Below, piece after piece: positions 24,241-32,842 of a stretch of 64,000 nucleotides of DNA (its first letter is position 1; each line of letters starts with the position of its first letter). Below the pieces are notes generated by a model. It did not search any database and was not told the DNA's origin. It saw nothing but the letters and a program-made list of their open reading frames with translations. The DNA comes from Atlantibacter subterraneus (lineage in GTDB: Bacteria; Pseudomonadota; Gammaproteobacteria; Enterobacterales; Enterobacteriaceae). Position numbers and translations under genes: made by a program. The stretch lies in NCBI RefSeq assembly GCF_027853245.1, contig NZ_JAPTZM010000007.1, one strand, 5' to 3'.

Positions 24241-25491
24241 ATGGAAGAAAATTCGAATCCTAAACACTCAGCGTTTTGGGGCGTTATGGTAATTGCTGGG
24301 ACGGTGATTGGCGGGGGGATGTTTGCTTTACCTGTTGATCTCGCAGGCGCCTGGTTTTTCTGGGCCGCTTTCATTTTAATAATCGCCTGGTTTTCAATGT
24401 TGCACTCGGGGTTATTATTATTAGAAGCCAACTTAAACTATCCCGTCGGTTCCAGTTTTAACACCATTACTAAAGATTTACTTGGCAATACCTGGAATAT
24501 TGTCAGCGGTATTACCGTCGCTTTTGTTCTCTATATCCTCACTTATGCTTATATCTCTGCTAATGGCGCGATCATTAGCGAAACTATCGCCATTAACATG
24601 GGGTCGCACGTCAATCCGCGAATTATTGGTATTTGTACCGCCGTGTTTGTTGCCAGCGTCTTATGGATAAGTTCATTAGCCGCAAGCAGGATCACTTCCC
24701 TGTTTCTGGGGATAAAAATCATTGCTTTTGTTATTGTTTTTGGTTCGTTTTTCTTCCAGGTTGACTATTCAATATTACGGGACGCTGGTGGAACCGGCGG
24801 CATTGATGCATCCTACTTCCCGTATATCTTCATGGCAATGCCCGTGTGCCTCGCCTCTTTTGGCTTTCACGGAAATATTCCCAGCCTGATCATTTGTTAT
24901 GGAAAGCGAAAAGATAAACTTATAAAAAGTATCGTTTTAGGCTCGCTGTTGGCGCTGGTTATTTACCTGTTCTGGTTATATTGCACGATGGGTAATATTA
25001 CTCGGGAAAGTTTCAAGGAAATTATCTCATCGGGCGGAAATGTCGATTCGCTGGTCAAATCTTTCCTCGGCACTAAACAACACGGGATTATAGAATTCTG
25101 CTTGCTGGTGTTTTCTAACCTCGCCGTAGCCAGTTCGTTCTTTGGCGTGACGTTAGGATTATTTGATTATCTGGCAGACTTATTCAAAATGGATAATTCG
25201 CCATCAGGTCGTCTGAAGACCGTTTTATTAACCTTTCTCCCCCCTGCGGTTCTCTACCTGATTTTCCCTAATGGCTTTATCTATGGCATTGGTGGCGCAG
25301 GACTGTGTGCAACGGTATGGGCGGTAATCATTCCTGCCGCACTCGCTTTAAAGGCGCGGAAAAAATTCCCAGATCAAATGTTTACCGTATGGGGCGGCGT
25401 CCTGATCCCTTCCATTGTTATCTTGTTCGGTGTTGTCGTCATCCTCTGCTGGTTCGGTAATGTGTTCCATCTGTTGCCGCGCTTCGGTTAA
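24241..25491 (+). CDS. tnaB: Low-affinity tryptophan permease TnaB
   Basis: A 416-residue inner-membrane protein of the aromatic amino acid (ArAAP/HAAAP) transporter family with about 11 TM segments. It imports tryptophan for TnaA. The N-terminal GTVIGGGMFALP motif is typical of the family, where the unwound TM1 contacts substrate. The start ATG at 24241 follows a GAGG ribosome site. It is the last gene of tnaCAB; E. coli has mdtL next, which is absent here. Confidence 0.97.
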   Translation: MEENSNPKHSAFWGVMVIAGTVIGGGMFALPVDLAGAWFFWAAFILIIAWFSMLHSGLLLLEANLNYPVGSSFNTITKDLLGNTWNIVSGITVAFVLYILTYAYISANGAIISETIAINMGSHVNPRIIGICTAVFVASVLWISSLAASRITSLFLGIKIIAFVIVFGSFFFQVDYSILRDAGGTGGIDASYFPYIFMAMPVCLASFGFHGNIPSLIICYGKRKDKLIKSIVLGSLLALVIYLFWLYCTMGNITRESFKEIISSGGNVDSLVKSFLGTKQHGIIEFCLLVFSNLAVASSFFGVTLGLFDYLADLFKMDNSPSGRLKTVLLTFLPPAVLYLIFPNGFIYGIGGAGLCATVWAVIIPAALALKARKKFPDQMFTVWGGVLIPSIVILFGVVVILCWFGNVFHLLPRFG

Positions 25492-25522
25492 TCACAACGC
25501 TCGCCAACTTCCCGTCTTACTG

Positions 25523-25552
25523 AGCCGCTCCTCCCCGGAGCGGCTATTCTGG
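25523..25552 (+). terminator. Probable terminator of the tna operon
   Basis: AGCCGCTCC (25523-25531) / GGAGCGGCT (25537-25545) form a nine-pair stem about 30 bases after tnaB, followed by ATTCTGG. The weak T-tract makes strength uncertain. Confidence 0.6.
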
Positions 25553-25722
25553 TCTATCGACACGGTTTCCTGATTCGTTACAGCGACAGCATTCAGCTTA
25601 ATGAATTGTAAAAGTGACGGTTTGGGCTTTTCGAAACCTTAATTCCGCATTAAAACCTAAGAACTATGCGCGATAATGTTGATTATCGTTTCCCTACCCT
25701 GACCATTATCATGGAGCGACAA

Positions 25723-26505
25723 ATGGCAACGCATTTTGCTCGAGGACTGTTAAGCCCCGACGCCCCCTTATCTCCACGACTGTGCGCCGCAAGTCTTGAG
25801 CTGGCGCGACAGTTACCCGAACACCGACGCCAGCGCTTTTTAGCTTCCCGTTCGTTGCTCGCCGAAATGATGTTCCGCTTTTTTGGTATTAAGACCCTTC
25901 CTCCTCTTCACACCACGCCGCAGGGTAAACCACAGTTTAGGGATCGCGAGATGGCGGATTTCTCCATCGCTTACGCCGGGAATATAGTAGGCGTCGCGCT
26001 GACAACGGAAGGACGCTGCGGCCTGGATATGGCGCTCCAGCGCACCACGCGCGGGTTTTCGTTACCCAATACCGGCGATCAGGCGTATCCGTTTACCAGC
26101 AATGAATCGACGTGGATCGCCAGGCAACACGACGCTATCGAAGCCAAAACCCAGCTGGTGACGTTACGCCATAGCGTGCTGAAAATGATGGGTGAAAAGG
26201 ATCAAGCCTCGGATACGGTACAGCTCCAGCCCGCTGCCGGTAAATTGCGGGTGGCAAACTGCCCACAGGTAGAATCGATTTGCGATGCGGAGGATATCCT
26301 GATTTGGTCGGTTGCCGCCTCGCCCGCCATCGAAAAGCTGACGCTATGGCAATACCATCAGCAGAACTGGAAAATCCTGCCGGACATTCCGACCCGTCGC
26401 AACGATGAGGCCTCGCGCCTGATGCGTTTTACCAGCCTGCCGGCTGAAAAAGCTCATATACTCAATCATCCGCATTCCGTAACGTCAGGGAGTCATCATG
26501 TCTGA
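25723..26505 (+). CDS. yieE: YieE, phosphopantetheinyl transferase-like protein
   Basis: A 260-residue protein matching E. coli YieE, annotated as a predicted 4'-phosphopantetheinyl transferase of the Sfp/EntD group. The ATG at 25723 gives the conserved start MATHFARG. Upper-domain motif RFLASRSLLAEMMF and FSIAYAGNIVGVALT are recognisable. The metal-binding motif, normally G-x-D-x-E, reads GLDMA, so the glutamate is replaced by alanine; the usual KEA..K motif is also degenerate. It may be a weak or non-catalytic member. It overlaps chrR by 8 bases, so the two are likely co-translated. Confidence 0.88.
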   Translation: MATHFARGLLSPDAPLSPRLCAASLELARQLPEHRRQRFLASRSLLAEMMFRFFGIKTLPPLHTTPQGKPQFRDREMADFSIAYAGNIVGVALTTEGRCGLDMALQRTTRGFSLPNTGDQAYPFTSNESTWIARQHDAIEAKTQLVTLRHSVLKMMGEKDQASDTVQLQPAAGKLRVANCPQVESICDAEDILIWSVAASPAIEKLTLWQYHQQNWKILPDIPTRRNDEASRLMRFTSLPAEKAHILNHPHSVTSGSHHV

Positions 26506-27064
26506 ATCGCTAAAAGTTGTGACACTACTGGGAAGCCTGCGTAAAGGCTCGTTTAACGCCATGGTTGCGCGTACGCTGCCGAAGCTGGCACCGGCAGGGA
26601 TGGACATCGCCGCGCTGCCGACCATCGCAGATATCCCGCTGTATGACGCTGATATCCAGCAGGACGAAGGTTTTCCGCAGAGCGTGGAAGCGATTGCGGC
26701 GCAAATCCGCGAAGCCGACGGCGTAGTGATTGTCACGCCGGAATATAACTATTCGGTGCCGGGCGGCCTGAAGAACGCCATCGACTGGCTGTCGCGCCTG
26801 CCCAACCAGCCGCTGGCGGGCAAGCCGGTGCTGATCCAGACCAGTTCTATGGGTGCCATTGGCGGCGCGCGCTGCCAGTATCATCTGCGCCAGATCCTGG
26901 TGTTCCTTGACGCCATGGTGATGAACAAGCCGGAGTTTATGGGCGGGGTGATCCAGAATAAAGTGGATACTCAGACGGGCGAAGTGATTGACCAGAGTAC
27001 CCTTGACCATCTGACCGGGCAGTTAACGGCGTTTGGGGAGTATATTCAGCGAGTGCGTAACTGA
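26498..27064 (+). CDS. chrR: NADPH-dependent FMN oxidoreductase ChrR (YieF)
   Basis: A 188-residue flavodoxin-fold quinone reductase that reduces quinones by two electrons and also chromate. The FMN phosphate loop is GSLRKGSFN near the N-terminus, and PEYNYSVPGGLKNAIDWLSR forms the second flavin-binding loop. It is cytoplasmic and tetrameric in E. coli. It starts within the end of yieE and converges on adeP, with a shared terminator between. Confidence 0.96.
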   Translation: MSESLKVVTLLGSLRKGSFNAMVARTLPKLAPAGMDIAALPTIADIPLYDADIQQDEGFPQSVEAIAAQIREADGVVIVTPEYNYSVPGGLKNAIDWLSRLPNQPLAGKPVLIQTSSMGAIGGARCQYHLRQILVFLDAMVMNKPEFMGGVIQNKVDTQTGEVIDQSTLDHLTGQLTAFGEYIQRVRN

Positions 27065-27067
27065 TGT

Positions 27068-27098
27068 GAAAAGGGCCAGCAATGCTGGCCCTTGTTGA
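27068..27098. terminator. Bidirectional terminator between chrR and adeP
   Basis: AAGGGCCAGC (27071-27080), loop AAT, GCTGGCCCTT (27084-27093). A-run on the left and T-rich sequence on the right let it serve both converging genes. Confidence 0.85.
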
Positions 27099-28436
27099 TT
27101 AATGCGCGTCGATAAACACAATTTTCAGGGTGAACAGTAGCGCCACCACTACCACGCAGGCGCTCAGGTCGCGGAAGCGACCAGTGAACACTTTCATCAC
27201 GCAGTAGGAGATAAAGCCCAGCGCGATGCCTTCGGTGATAGAGAAGCTAAACGGCATCATCACGGCAGTAATAAACGCTGGCACCGCTTCGGTAAGGTCA
27301 TCCCACTTCACGCGCGCCAGGCTTGACGTCATCAGCACGCCCACATAAATCAGCGCGCCCGCAGCCGCATAGCCCGGTACCATGCCCGCCAGCGGTGACA
27401 GGAAGATCACCAGCAGGAACAGCAGCCCGACGATCACGGCGGTAAGGCCGGTGCGGCCACCTACGGACACCCCGGAAGACGATTCGATGTAAGCGGTCAC
27501 TGACGACGTACCGATAAACGAACCGGTTACCGACGAAATACTGTCGACATACAGCGCCTGCTTCATGCGCGGGAAGCGGCCTTTTTCATCGGTCAGGCCC
27601 GCTTTATCCGTCACGCCAATCAGGGTGCCGGAGGAATCGAACAGGTTTACCAGCATAAAGGAGAAAATAACGCCCGCCAGGCCGATGTTCAGCGAGCCCG
27701 CCAGATCCACCTGGCCCACCACGCTCATCACGCTCGGCGGCGCAGAAACAATCCCGTGATACTGCACATCGCCCAGCATCCAGCCCAGCAGCGTGGTGAC
27801 AACGATAGACACCAGTACCGCAGCGTGAATATTACGCGACGCCAGAACGGCAATGATAAAGAAGCCCAGCGCGCCCAGCAGCGTGGAGTGGGACGTCAGA
27901 TTACCAATGGTGACCAGGGTTTCCGGGTTCGCCACGATGATCCCGGCGTTTTTCAGACCCATCATGCCGATAAACAGACCGATACCGCTGGTAATGCCCA
28001 CGCGCAGGCTGACCGGGATGTTGGCGATCATCCAGTAACGCACGCGGAAAATAGTCAGGATCAGCAGGCCGACCGCGCCCCAGAAAATCGCGCCCATGCC
28101 GATTTGCCAGGAAAGGCCCATTGCGCCCACCACCACAAACGCGAAAAAGGCGTTAAGGCCCATCGCGGGTGCCAGCGCCACCGGCAGGTTGGCGAATAAA
28201 CCCATCAGGATACTGCCAAAGGCAGCGATCAGACAGGTCGTCACAAAGACGGCGCTGGTATCCATGCCAGCGGCGCCCAGAATTTGCGGGTTTACGAAAA
28301 CGATATACACCATCGTCAGGAAAGTCGTGATACCGGCAATCACTTCGGTACGGGCGGTTGTGCCGTGTTCACGCAGTTTGAACACGCGCTCAAGCACCCC
28401 CGGTTGCGAAGCCGGAGTAGCGTTTTGTTGGCTCAT
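27099..28436 (-). CDS. adeP: Adenine permease AdeP (YieG)
   Basis: A 445-residue inner-membrane NCS2/AzgA-type purine transporter with about 14 TM segments, same length as E. coli AdeP, which imports adenine with protons. The sequence FANLPVALAPAMGLNAFFAF and the later LFDSSGTLIGVTDKAGL are the conserved AzgA-family regions lining the substrate site. It is monocistronic and divergent from yieH. A PurR-like operator lies in the shared promoter region. Confidence 0.95.
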   Translation of the reverse strand: MSQQNATPASQPGVLERVFKLREHGTTARTEVIAGITTFLTMVYIVFVNPQILGAAGMDTSAVFVTTCLIAAFGSILMGLFANLPVALAPAMGLNAFFAFVVVGAMGLSWQIGMGAIFWGAVGLLILTIFRVRYWMIANIPVSLRVGITSGIGLFIGMMGLKNAGIIVANPETLVTIGNLTSHSTLLGALGFFIIAVLASRNIHAAVLVSIVVTTLLGWMLGDVQYHGIVSAPPSVMSVVGQVDLAGSLNIGLAGVIFSFMLVNLFDSSGTLIGVTDKAGLTDEKGRFPRMKQALYVDSISSVTGSFIGTSSVTAYIESSSGVSVGGRTGLTAVIVGLLFLLVIFLSPLAGMVPGYAAAGALIYVGVLMTSSLARVKWDDLTEAVPAFITAVMMPFSFSITEGIALGFISYCVMKVFTGRFRDLSACVVVVALLFTLKIVFIDAH

Positions 28437-28540
28437 TATCAGTTTCCGAACATGAGGAGGGAAAATTCGCCGGTTATCCTATACCAAAAAAGCGTCAGTT
28501 TGACGGCTGTCACAGACTTTTTTTCATTGATTTTGCTTAT

Positions 28541-28556
28541 ACGGGATCGTTTGCGC
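28541..28556 (-). promoter_or_regulatory. Candidate PurR operator upstream of adeP
   Basis: ACGGGATCGTTTGCGC matches 12 of 16 positions of the PurR consensus ACGCAAACGTTTGCGT, with the right half perfect to the penultimate base. Purine repression of an adenine permease is plausible. The assignment rests on sequence similarity only. Confidence 0.45.
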
Positions 28557-28615
28557 GGGGCAAAAATTTGCGCAATCAGGTAAAATGCCGTTTCATTCTC
28601 AAAAAAGGAAACGGC

Positions 28616-29281
28616 ATGTCCCGGATTGATGCGGTATTTTTTGACTGTGATGGCACGTTAGTCGACAGCGAAGTGATCTGCTCTAAAGCTTACGTGCATA
28701 TGTTTGCGCAATATGGCATCCAGCTCGATCTGGAGGAGGTGCATAAGACCTTCAAGGGGATAAAGCTCTACGAAATCATCGATACCATCAGCAATCAGCA
28801 CGGCGTGAACCTGAACAAAGCCGATCTGGAAGCGGTGTATCGCGCCGAAGTCGCCAGGCTGTTTGAAAGCGAACTGGTGGAAATCGACGGCGCTGCGCAA
28901 TTGCTGAAGAAGATGAAAGTGCCGATGTGCATCGTGTCTAATGGCCCGGTCACCAAAATGCAGCACTCGCTGGGCAAAACCGGCATGCTCGACCACTTCC
29001 CGGATCTGCTGTACAGCGGGTATGACATTCAACGCTGGAAGCCGGACCCGGCCATCATGCACCACGCCGCCGATGCGATGCAGGTGGATGTGAAAAACTG
29101 CGTGCTGGTAGATGACTCGTCCGCAGGCGCGATGGCGGGTGTGGCGGCGGGCATGGAGGTGTATTACTTCTGCGCCGATCCGCACAACAAGCCTATCGAC
29201 CATCCGAAAGTCACCCCTTTTACCGCGCTGTCGCAGTTGCCTGAACTGTGGCGCGCGCGCGGTTGGGATATTACCGACTAG
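28616..29281 (+). CDS. yieH: 6-phosphogluconate phosphatase YieH (HAD superfamily)
   Basis: A 221-residue HAD phosphatase of the beta-phosphoglucomutase-like group. Catalytic motif I is FFDCDGTLVDSE with D9 and D11; VSNGP is motif II, and KPDP and VDDSSAGAMAG are motifs III and IV. E. coli YieH dephosphorylates 6-phosphogluconate and related compounds. The ATG at 28616 after AAAAGGAAAC gives the E. coli length; an open extension upstream is not used. Confidence 0.95.
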   Translation: MSRIDAVFFDCDGTLVDSEVICSKAYVHMFAQYGIQLDLEEVHKTFKGIKLYEIIDTISNQHGVNLNKADLEAVYRAEVARLFESELVEIDGAAQLLKKMKVPMCIVSNGPVTKMQHSLGKTGMLDHFPDLLYSGYDIQRWKPDPAIMHHAADAMQVDVKNCVLVDDSSAGAMAGVAAGMEVYYFCADPHNKPIDHPKVTPFTALSQLPELWRARGWDITD

Positions 29282-29287
29282 CCTGAA

Positions 29288-29322
29288 TGAACAACGCCAG
29301 CGTTCGCTGGCGTTGTAGCTTT
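29288..29322. terminator. Terminator between yieH and phoU
   Basis: CAACGCCAGCG (29292-29302) / CGCTGGCGTTG (29305-29315), an 11-pair stem with TT at the loop, lying between the two convergent stops. T-runs are modest on both sides. Confidence 0.65.
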
Positions 29323-30046
29323 ACTCTTTCGGGTCTTTGCCCGCCAGCAGCTTATCCAGCTCATCCCCGCCGACGTGACGGAAATCCTGGCCCTTCACGA
29401 AGTAGAAAATGTACTCGCAAATATTCTGGCAGCGGTCGCCGATACGCTCGATAGAGCGGGCGCAGAACAGGGCGGTCAGCACGCTGGGAATGGTGCGCGA
29501 GTCTTCCATCATATAGGTCATCAGCTGGCGCACGATGCCCTCATACTCCTGATCTACTTTTTTATCTTCGCGGTAAATACGCACCGCTTCGTCCAGATCC
29601 ATACGGGCAAACGCGTCCAGCACGTCGTGCAGCATCTGCACGGTGTGGCGGCCCAGGGATTCCAGGCTTACCAGCAGCGGCTGGTGCTGCTGGGAGAATT
29701 TCTCCAGCGCGGTACGGCAGATTTTGTCCGCCACATCGCCAATGCGTTCCAGCTCGGCAATGGTCTTAATGATCGCCATCACCAGACGCAGGTCGCTGGC
29801 GGTAGGCTGGCGTTTGGCAATGATGCGCACGCAGGCTTCATCAATGGCGACTTCCATCATGTTGACCTGCTGATCGCCCTCAATCACGCGCTTCGCCAGC
29901 TCACCGTCCTGGTTGTGCATAGCGGTAATCGCGTCAGAGAGCTGTTGTTCCACCAGCCCGCCCATTGTCATTACCTGGGTGCGGATATGTTCCAGCTCCG
30001 CATTAAACTGACCGGAAATATGTTTGTTGAGATTCAGATTGTCCAT
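29321..30046 (-). CDS. phoU: Phosphate signalling protein PhoU
   Basis: A 241-residue cytoplasmic all-helical protein with two PhoU repeats of about 100 residues, each with E/D-rich metal-binding helices. It links PstSCAB to the PhoR sensor and shuts off the Pho regulon when phosphate is sufficient; it also limits uptake through Pst. It is the last gene of pstSCAB-phoU, 13 bases after pstB. Confidence 0.98.
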   Translation of the reverse strand: MDNLNLNKHISGQFNAELEHIRTQVMTMGGLVEQQLSDAITAMHNQDGELAKRVIEGDQQVNMMEVAIDEACVRIIAKRQPTASDLRLVMAIIKTIAELERIGDVADKICRTALEKFSQQHQPLLVSLESLGRHTVQMLHDVLDAFARMDLDEAVRIYREDKKVDQEYEGIVRQLMTYMMEDSRTIPSVLTALFCARSIERIGDRCQNICEYIFYFVKGQDFRHVGGDELDKLLAGKDPKE

Positions 30047-30059
30047 GGTTAACTCCCCA

Positions 30060-30833
30060 TCAACCGTAGCGGCCAGTAATGTAATCTTCCGTTTGCTTCA
30101 TCTTCGGCTTGGTAAAGATGTCATCCGTGTTGCTGAACTCGATCAATTCGCCAAGATACATAAACGCAGTATGGTCAGAACAACGCGCCGCCTGCTGCAT
30201 GTTGTGCGTCACGATAACCACGGTGTAATCCTGCTTCAGCTCGGTGATCAGCTCTTCAATACGGCCAGTGGAGATCGGGTCGAGCGCCGAACAGGGTTCA
30301 TCCAGCAGCAGGACTTCCGGGCGGATGGCAATACCGCGCGCGATGCACAGGCGCTGCTGCTGACCACCCGAGAGAGAGTACCCACTCTGGTGCAATTTAT
30401 CCTTGGTTTCATTCCATAATGCGGCTTTGGTCAAAGCCCACTGCACGCGCTCGTCCATATCGCTGCGCGACAGCTTCTCAAACAGGCGCACGCCAAACGC
30501 GATGTTGTCGTAAATCGACATCGGGAACGGCGTCGGCTTCTGGAAAACCATCCCGACTTTGGCGCGCAGCAGCGCGATGTCCTGGGAGTGGTTCAGAATG
30601 TTTTCGCCATCCAGCAGGATTTCGCCTTCCGCGCGCTGCTCCGGGTAAAGCTCGAACATTTTGTTAAAGGTACGCAGCAGCGTGGATTTGCCGCAGCCGG
30701 ACGGGCCGATAAACGCCGTCACTTCGTTTTTGGCGATATCCAGACTGATATTTTTCAGGGCATGGAATTTCCCGTAATAGAAGTTCAAATCACGAACCTG
30801 AATTTTACCGGGGGTGTGTTCAACCATACTCAT
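30060..30833 (-). CDS. pstB: Phosphate ABC transporter ATPase PstB
   Basis: A 257-residue ABC ATPase powering high-affinity phosphate import. Walker A is GPSGCGKST, the signature is LSGGQQQR and Walker B LLLDEPCSALD, followed by the H-loop VTHNMQQAARCSD. It works as a homodimer beneath PstA and PstC. It lies 45 bases after pstA. Confidence 0.98.
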   Translation of the reverse strand: MSMVEHTPGKIQVRDLNFYYGKFHALKNISLDIAKNEVTAFIGPSGCGKSTLLRTFNKMFELYPEQRAEGEILLDGENILNHSQDIALLRAKVGMVFQKPTPFPMSIYDNIAFGVRLFEKLSRSDMDERVQWALTKAALWNETKDKLHQSGYSLSGGQQQRLCIARGIAIRPEVLLLDEPCSALDPISTGRIEELITELKQDYTVVIVTHNMQQAARCSDHTAFMYLGELIEFSNTDDIFTKPKMKQTEDYITGRYG

Positions 30834-30878
30834 CGTCTTCTTTTCCTCATCGACGCCGCATCCGCCGCGCCGCAGTAA

Positions 30879-31769
30879 TTAACCGTGTTTGCTCTTCGCG
30901 AACAGTACGCGCGCAAGGATATTCAGTAACAGGACGCAGAGGGTAATAATCAGTACCCCGGCCCAGGCCAGCTGTTGCCATTCGGCAAACGGGCTCATGG
31001 CGAATTTAAAGATGGTCACCGGCAGGTTAGCGATAGGCTGCATCATATCGGTGCTCCAGAACTGGTTAGACAGCGCGGTAAACAGCAGCGGAGCCGTTTC
31101 ACCTGCAATACGCGCCACCGCCAGCAGAACGCCGGTGATAATCCCGGAGACCGAGGCTTTCAGGGTAATCGCGGAAATCATCTTCCACTTCGGTGTACCC
31201 AGCGCATAGGCCGCTTCACGCAGGCTATCCGGCACCAGCTTCAGCATGTTCTCAGAAGTGCGGATAACGATAGGGATTTGCAGCAGCGCCAGCGCGATCA
31301 CGCCTGCCCAGCCGGAGAAGTGCTCCATCTGCGCTACCACGATGGTGTAGACAAACAGGCCGACCACAATCGACGGGGCAGAGAGAAGGATATCGTTAAT
31401 AAAGCGGATCACTTCGGCAAGCCAGGATTTACGGCCATATTCAGCGAGATAGATGCCCGCCATGATGCCCAACGGCGTACCAAATACGGTAGCCCACAGG
31501 ATCAGTAACCCACTGCCCGCCAGGGCGTTGGCCAGACCGCCGCCCGCCGTGTTCGGCGGCGGGGTCATTTCGGTAAACAGCGCCAGCGACATGCCGTCAA
31601 AGCCGCGGGTGATCGTCGAGACTAAAATCCAGATCAGCCAGAACAGGCCGAAAGCCATCGTGGCCATCGACAGCGTCAGCGCGATGCGGTTTTTAGTCCG
31701 GCGGCGCGCCTGCATTTTGCGGCGCGATTCCGCCAGTTCCTGAGAGGATTGCAATTCGATGGTCGCCAT
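30879..31769 (-). CDS. pstA: Phosphate ABC transporter permease PstA
   Basis: A 296-residue inner-membrane permease with six TM segments and the EAA loop (REAAYALGTPKWKMI) that docks on PstB. It forms the channel with PstC. Its start and the pstC stop share one base (31769), implying coupling. Length and sequence fit E. coli PstA. Confidence 0.97.
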   Translation of the reverse strand: MATIELQSSQELAESRRKMQARRRTKNRIALTLSMATMAFGLFWLIWILVSTITRGFDGMSLALFTEMTPPPNTAGGGLANALAGSGLLILWATVFGTPLGIMAGIYLAEYGRKSWLAEVIRFINDILLSAPSIVVGLFVYTIVVAQMEHFSGWAGVIALALLQIPIVIRTSENMLKLVPDSLREAAYALGTPKWKMISAITLKASVSGIITGVLLAVARIAGETAPLLFTALSNQFWSTDMMQPIANLPVTIFKFAMSPFAEWQQLAWAGVLIITLCVLLLNILARVLFAKSKHG

Positions 31770-32728
31770 TAGCGTGCCCCCTCGTTTTTCGCCAGACGCA
31801 TAATCATCACTTTAGAGATCGCCAGCACGATAAAGGTAATCACGAACAGGATCAGGCCCAGTTCCATCAGCGCGGCTACGTGCAGGCCGGATTCCGCTTC
31901 GGCAAATTCGTTGGCCAGCGCGGAGGTAATACTGTTGCCCGGCATATACAGCGAGGCGCTGTCGAGCTGGTAGGTGTTGCCGATGATAAAGGTCACCGCC
32001 ATGGTTTCGCCCAGCGCGCGGCCCAGTCCGAGCATCACTCCGCCGATCACGCCGTTTTTGGTAAACGGCAGCACGATACGCCAGATCACTTCCCAGGTGG
32101 TACAGCCGATGCCATAGGCCGACTCTTTCATCATCACCGGCGTTTGCTCAAACACATCACGCATTACCGCGGCAATGTACGGAATGATCATGATGGCGAG
32201 GATGACGCCCGCGGCCAGGATACCGATACCGAACGCCGGGCCGGAGAACAGCGCGCCAACGAACGGAATATTGGAGAGCACATTGCCCACCGGCTCCTGG
32301 AAATAAGTGGCGAACAGCGGGGCGAAGATAAACAGGCCCCACATGCCGTAAACGATACTCGGGATAGCCGCCAGCAATTCAATCGCAATACCCAGCGGGC
32401 GCTTCAGCCAGTTCGGAGCCAGCTCGGTCAGGAACAGGGCGATACCAAAGCTCACCGGCACCGCAATCAGCAGGGCGATAAACGAGGTCACCAGGGTTCC
32501 GTAGATCGGCACTAACGCGCCGTAGATGTCATTCGGCGCATCCCACTCTTTAGTCCACAGGAACGAGAAGCCGAATTTTTGAATGCTTGGCCATGAGGAG
32601 ATGACCAGGGACACGATAATGCCGCCCATCAGCAATAGCACAATCAGCGCAGCCAGTTTTACCAGCGCGCTGAATATCATGTCACCGTTTTTCCCCGGAG
32701 GGGTAAATGCAGGCTTAGTGGCAGCCAT
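31769..32728 (-). CDS. pstC: Phosphate ABC transporter permease PstC
   Basis: A 319-residue inner-membrane permease, partner of PstA, with six TM helices and an EAA-type cytoplasmic loop (KESAYGIGCTTWEVI). In E. coli its arginine and glutamate residues in the TM region are needed for transport. It lies 114 bases after pstS, behind a strong intercistronic hairpin. Confidence 0.97.
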   Translation of the reverse strand: MAATKPAFTPPGKNGDMIFSALVKLAALIVLLLMGGIIVSLVISSWPSIQKFGFSFLWTKEWDAPNDIYGALVPIYGTLVTSFIALLIAVPVSFGIALFLTELAPNWLKRPLGIAIELLAAIPSIVYGMWGLFIFAPLFATYFQEPVGNVLSNIPFVGALFSGPAFGIGILAAGVILAIMIIPYIAAVMRDVFEQTPVMMKESAYGIGCTTWEVIWRIVLPFTKNGVIGGVMLGLGRALGETMAVTFIIGNTYQLDSASLYMPGNSITSALANEFAEAESGLHVAALMELGLILFVITFIVLAISKVMIMRLAKNEGAR

Positions 32729-32748
32729 AATTCACTCTTTTGTCAGAA

Positions 32749-32782
32749 CCCTGAAAACCGGCATTATCGCCAGTTTTCAGGG
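32749..32782 (-). repeat. pstS-pstC intercistronic hairpin
   Basis: CCCTGAAAACCGGC (32749-32762) and GCCAGTTTTCAGGG (32769-32782) form a 14-pair stem with one mismatch or G-U pair. No U-run follows. It probably protects the abundant pstS message from 3' decay and lowers pstC relative to pstS. Confidence 0.75.
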
Positions 32783-32842
32783 TATTGCCATTACCCGTTA
32801 TGCGTCCGCTGGAAAATTTATTCCCGGCGGCTCAGGGGCAAA

